Below, one piece after another: positions 63,168 to 64,000 of a DNA stretch of 64,000 bases. The position numbers and the translations under genes are program-made. The stretch comes from Providencia sp. R33 (GTDB lineage Bacteria; Pseudomonadota; Gammaproteobacteria; Enterobacterales; Enterobacteriaceae). The notes beneath the pieces were generated by a model. The model did not search any database, had not been told where the DNA came from, and worked only from the letters and a program-made list of their open reading frames with translations. The DNA lies in assembly GCF_019343475.1 (NCBI RefSeq), contig NZ_CP072453.1:4340001-4404000 (forward strand), read 5' to 3'. How positions within the stretch are numbered: position 1 is the stretch's first letter; every line of letters starts with the position of its first letter.

Positions 63168-63274
63168 GCTGTAGCGGTGTTGGCTTCACTCGGCTGCTTG
63201 GGTCACATACTTGTGTATGCTCCCCAAGACATCCTCCTTTGCCGCCTTGCCACAACACGAACTATTTTGAATAT
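63168..63274. repeat. ERIC element, array 2 copy B
   Basis: Repeats copy A at a period of 149 bp from GCTGTAGCGG onward, nearly identical to it, but lacks the left end. The 40-odd bases between copies (GATTAATTTAACGCTAAATA and so on) are part of the duplicated unit. Confidence 0.87.
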
Positions 63275-63316
63275 TATGAGATTAATTTAACGCTAAATAA
63301 ATAGATAAAAGAGTTT

Positions 63317-63424
63317 GCTGTAGCGGTGTTGGCTGCGTTCGCTAACCCTAGTCACATACTGGTGTATGCTCCTAGGGCTTAGCTTCACTTGCCGCCTTGC
63401 TACAACACAATCCATTTTGAATAT
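63317..63424. repeat. ERIC element, array 2 copy C
   Basis: A third copy at the same 149-bp period. Its outer arm matches copies A and B, but the inner arms have changed together (GCTAACCCTAG pairs with CTAGGGCTTAGC), so base pairing is kept. The right end is CATTTTGAATATT. Confidence 0.85.
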
Positions 63425-63513
63425 TAAGCTAATTTAATTTTCAAGATTCAAGATCATTAGAACACTGTGGTTCGGCGGTTGTAATACAGCATAATTTTAA
63501 CGAGGAGTTTGGT

Positions 63514-64000
63514 GTGGCGAAAGGGGTAAAAAGGGCGTTTGTCTGTAATGAATGCGGGGCGGATTATCCGCGTTGGCAGGGGCAATGCAGTGCTTGCCAT
63601 GCATGGAATACGATTACGGAAGTGCGTCTTGCCTCAACAAACTCGGTTTCACGTAATGACCGGTTAACGGGGTATGCGGGGAATGCGGCGGGGGTGAGTA
63701 AAGTTCAGAAACTTTCTGATATCAGCCTTGAAGAATTACCACGTTTTACCACTGGGTTTAAAGAATTTGACCGCGTGTTGGGTGGTGGCGTCGTGCCGGG
63801 AAGCGCTATTTTGATCGGCGGAAATCCGGGAGCCGGTAAAAGTACCTTGCTGCTGCAAACCATGTGTTTACTATCTCGCGAAATGAAAACCCTGTATGTC
63901 ACGGGGGAAGAGTCATTGCAACAGGTGGCGATGCGTGCGCACCGATTAGGTTTGCCAACAGACTCGCTCAACATGCTCTCTGAAACCAGCATCGAACAAA
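63514..64000 (+). CDS. radA: DNA repair protein RadA (Sms), 5' part
   Basis: The frame starts at GTG 63514, with GAGGAG 6-7 bases before it, and runs off the window's end after about 162 codons. Visible are the four-Cys zinc finger FVCNECGADYPRWQGQCSAC (residues 9-28) and the Walker A motif GGNPGAGKSTLL (about 103-114). RadA is a RecA-like ATPase that assists recombination intermediates. Gene order serB-radA follows E. coli. Confidence 0.95.
   Translation, partial: MAKGVKRAFVCNECGADYPRWQGQCSACHAWNTITEVRLASTNSVSRNDRLTGYAGNAAGVSKVQKLSDISLEELPRFTTGFKEFDRVLGGGVVPGSAILIGGNPGAGKSTLLLQTMCLLSREMKTLYVTGEESLQQVAMRAHRLGLPTDSLNMLSETSIEQ

Overview
The window looks like chromosome from an enterobacterium of the Morganellaceae, most likely Providencia or a close relative. 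The basis is low-to-moderate GC (about 40% by eye), enterobacterial rRNA and tRNA, protein sequences close to E. coli homologues, the gene sets rsmC-holD-rimI, prfC-(BON)-yjjU-yjjV-nup-deoCABD and ytjB-serB-radA, and ERIC repeats of the Yersinia/Photorhabdus type. Genus is inferred from memory of families, not from a search.

Layout. (1) 1-3.7 kb: the 3' end of a 16S gene, tRNA-Glu(TTC), 23S, 5S and a terminator. (2) 3.7-5.3 kb: no genes, but four tandem copies of a ~221-bp repeat. (3) 5.3-13.6 kb: an aromatic-lyase-family gene without the MIO motif (possible ergothionase), idi, narXL with NarL-like and FNR-like sites, yedI, a family 2 glycosyltransferase and a nucleoside hydrolase. (4) 13.9-22.2 kb: a putative amine/amino-acid catabolic island (FAD oxidase, cupin, aldehyde dehydrogenase, YgfF-like SDR, APC permease, DUF3156-like protein) with two LuxR-type regulators. 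(5) 22.2-27 kb: a secreted Fes-like esterase behind a Fur box, phoA behind a Pho box, a GNAT, an 84-aa membrane protein behind a perfect Fur palindrome, and two tRNA-Leu genes. (6) 27-43.6 kb: rsmC-holD-rimI, then a complete-looking carnitine catabolic cluster placed between rimI and prfC, then prfC, a BON lipoprotein, yjjU, yjjV and a concentrative nucleoside transporter. (7) 44-48.7 kb: deoC-deoA-deoB-deoD, with two ERIC copies and a terminator between deoB and deoD. (8) 48.7-61.1 kb: an accessory block between deoD and ytjB with ccdAB, a GNAT, an AT-rich orphan gene and a Fus/PqqL-type protein-import cluster (M16 protease, SbmA/YddA-type ABC transporter, TonB-dependent transducer, FecR, FecI, dedicated TonB). 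(9) 61-64 kb: ytjB, serB, three ERIC copies and the start of radA.

How the genes work together. The carnitine cluster (BCCT carrier, CntA/CntB, semialdehyde dehydrogenase, DmlA-like D-malate dehydrogenase, two regulators) can be read as a route from L-carnitine to trimethylamine plus D-malate and on to pyruvate. With the lyase at 5.3 kb it gives two possible trimethylamine-releasing enzymes in one window. The Fus-type cluster combines every part of a protease-associated import system with a FecIR surface-signalling relay and its own TonB, with Fur boxes in both regulatory gaps. The nucleoside transporter and deoC promoters each carry two CRP-like sites exactly 52 bp apart, the geometry of CytR/CRP-controlled promoters, so uptake and breakdown of deoxynucleosides are probably co-regulated.
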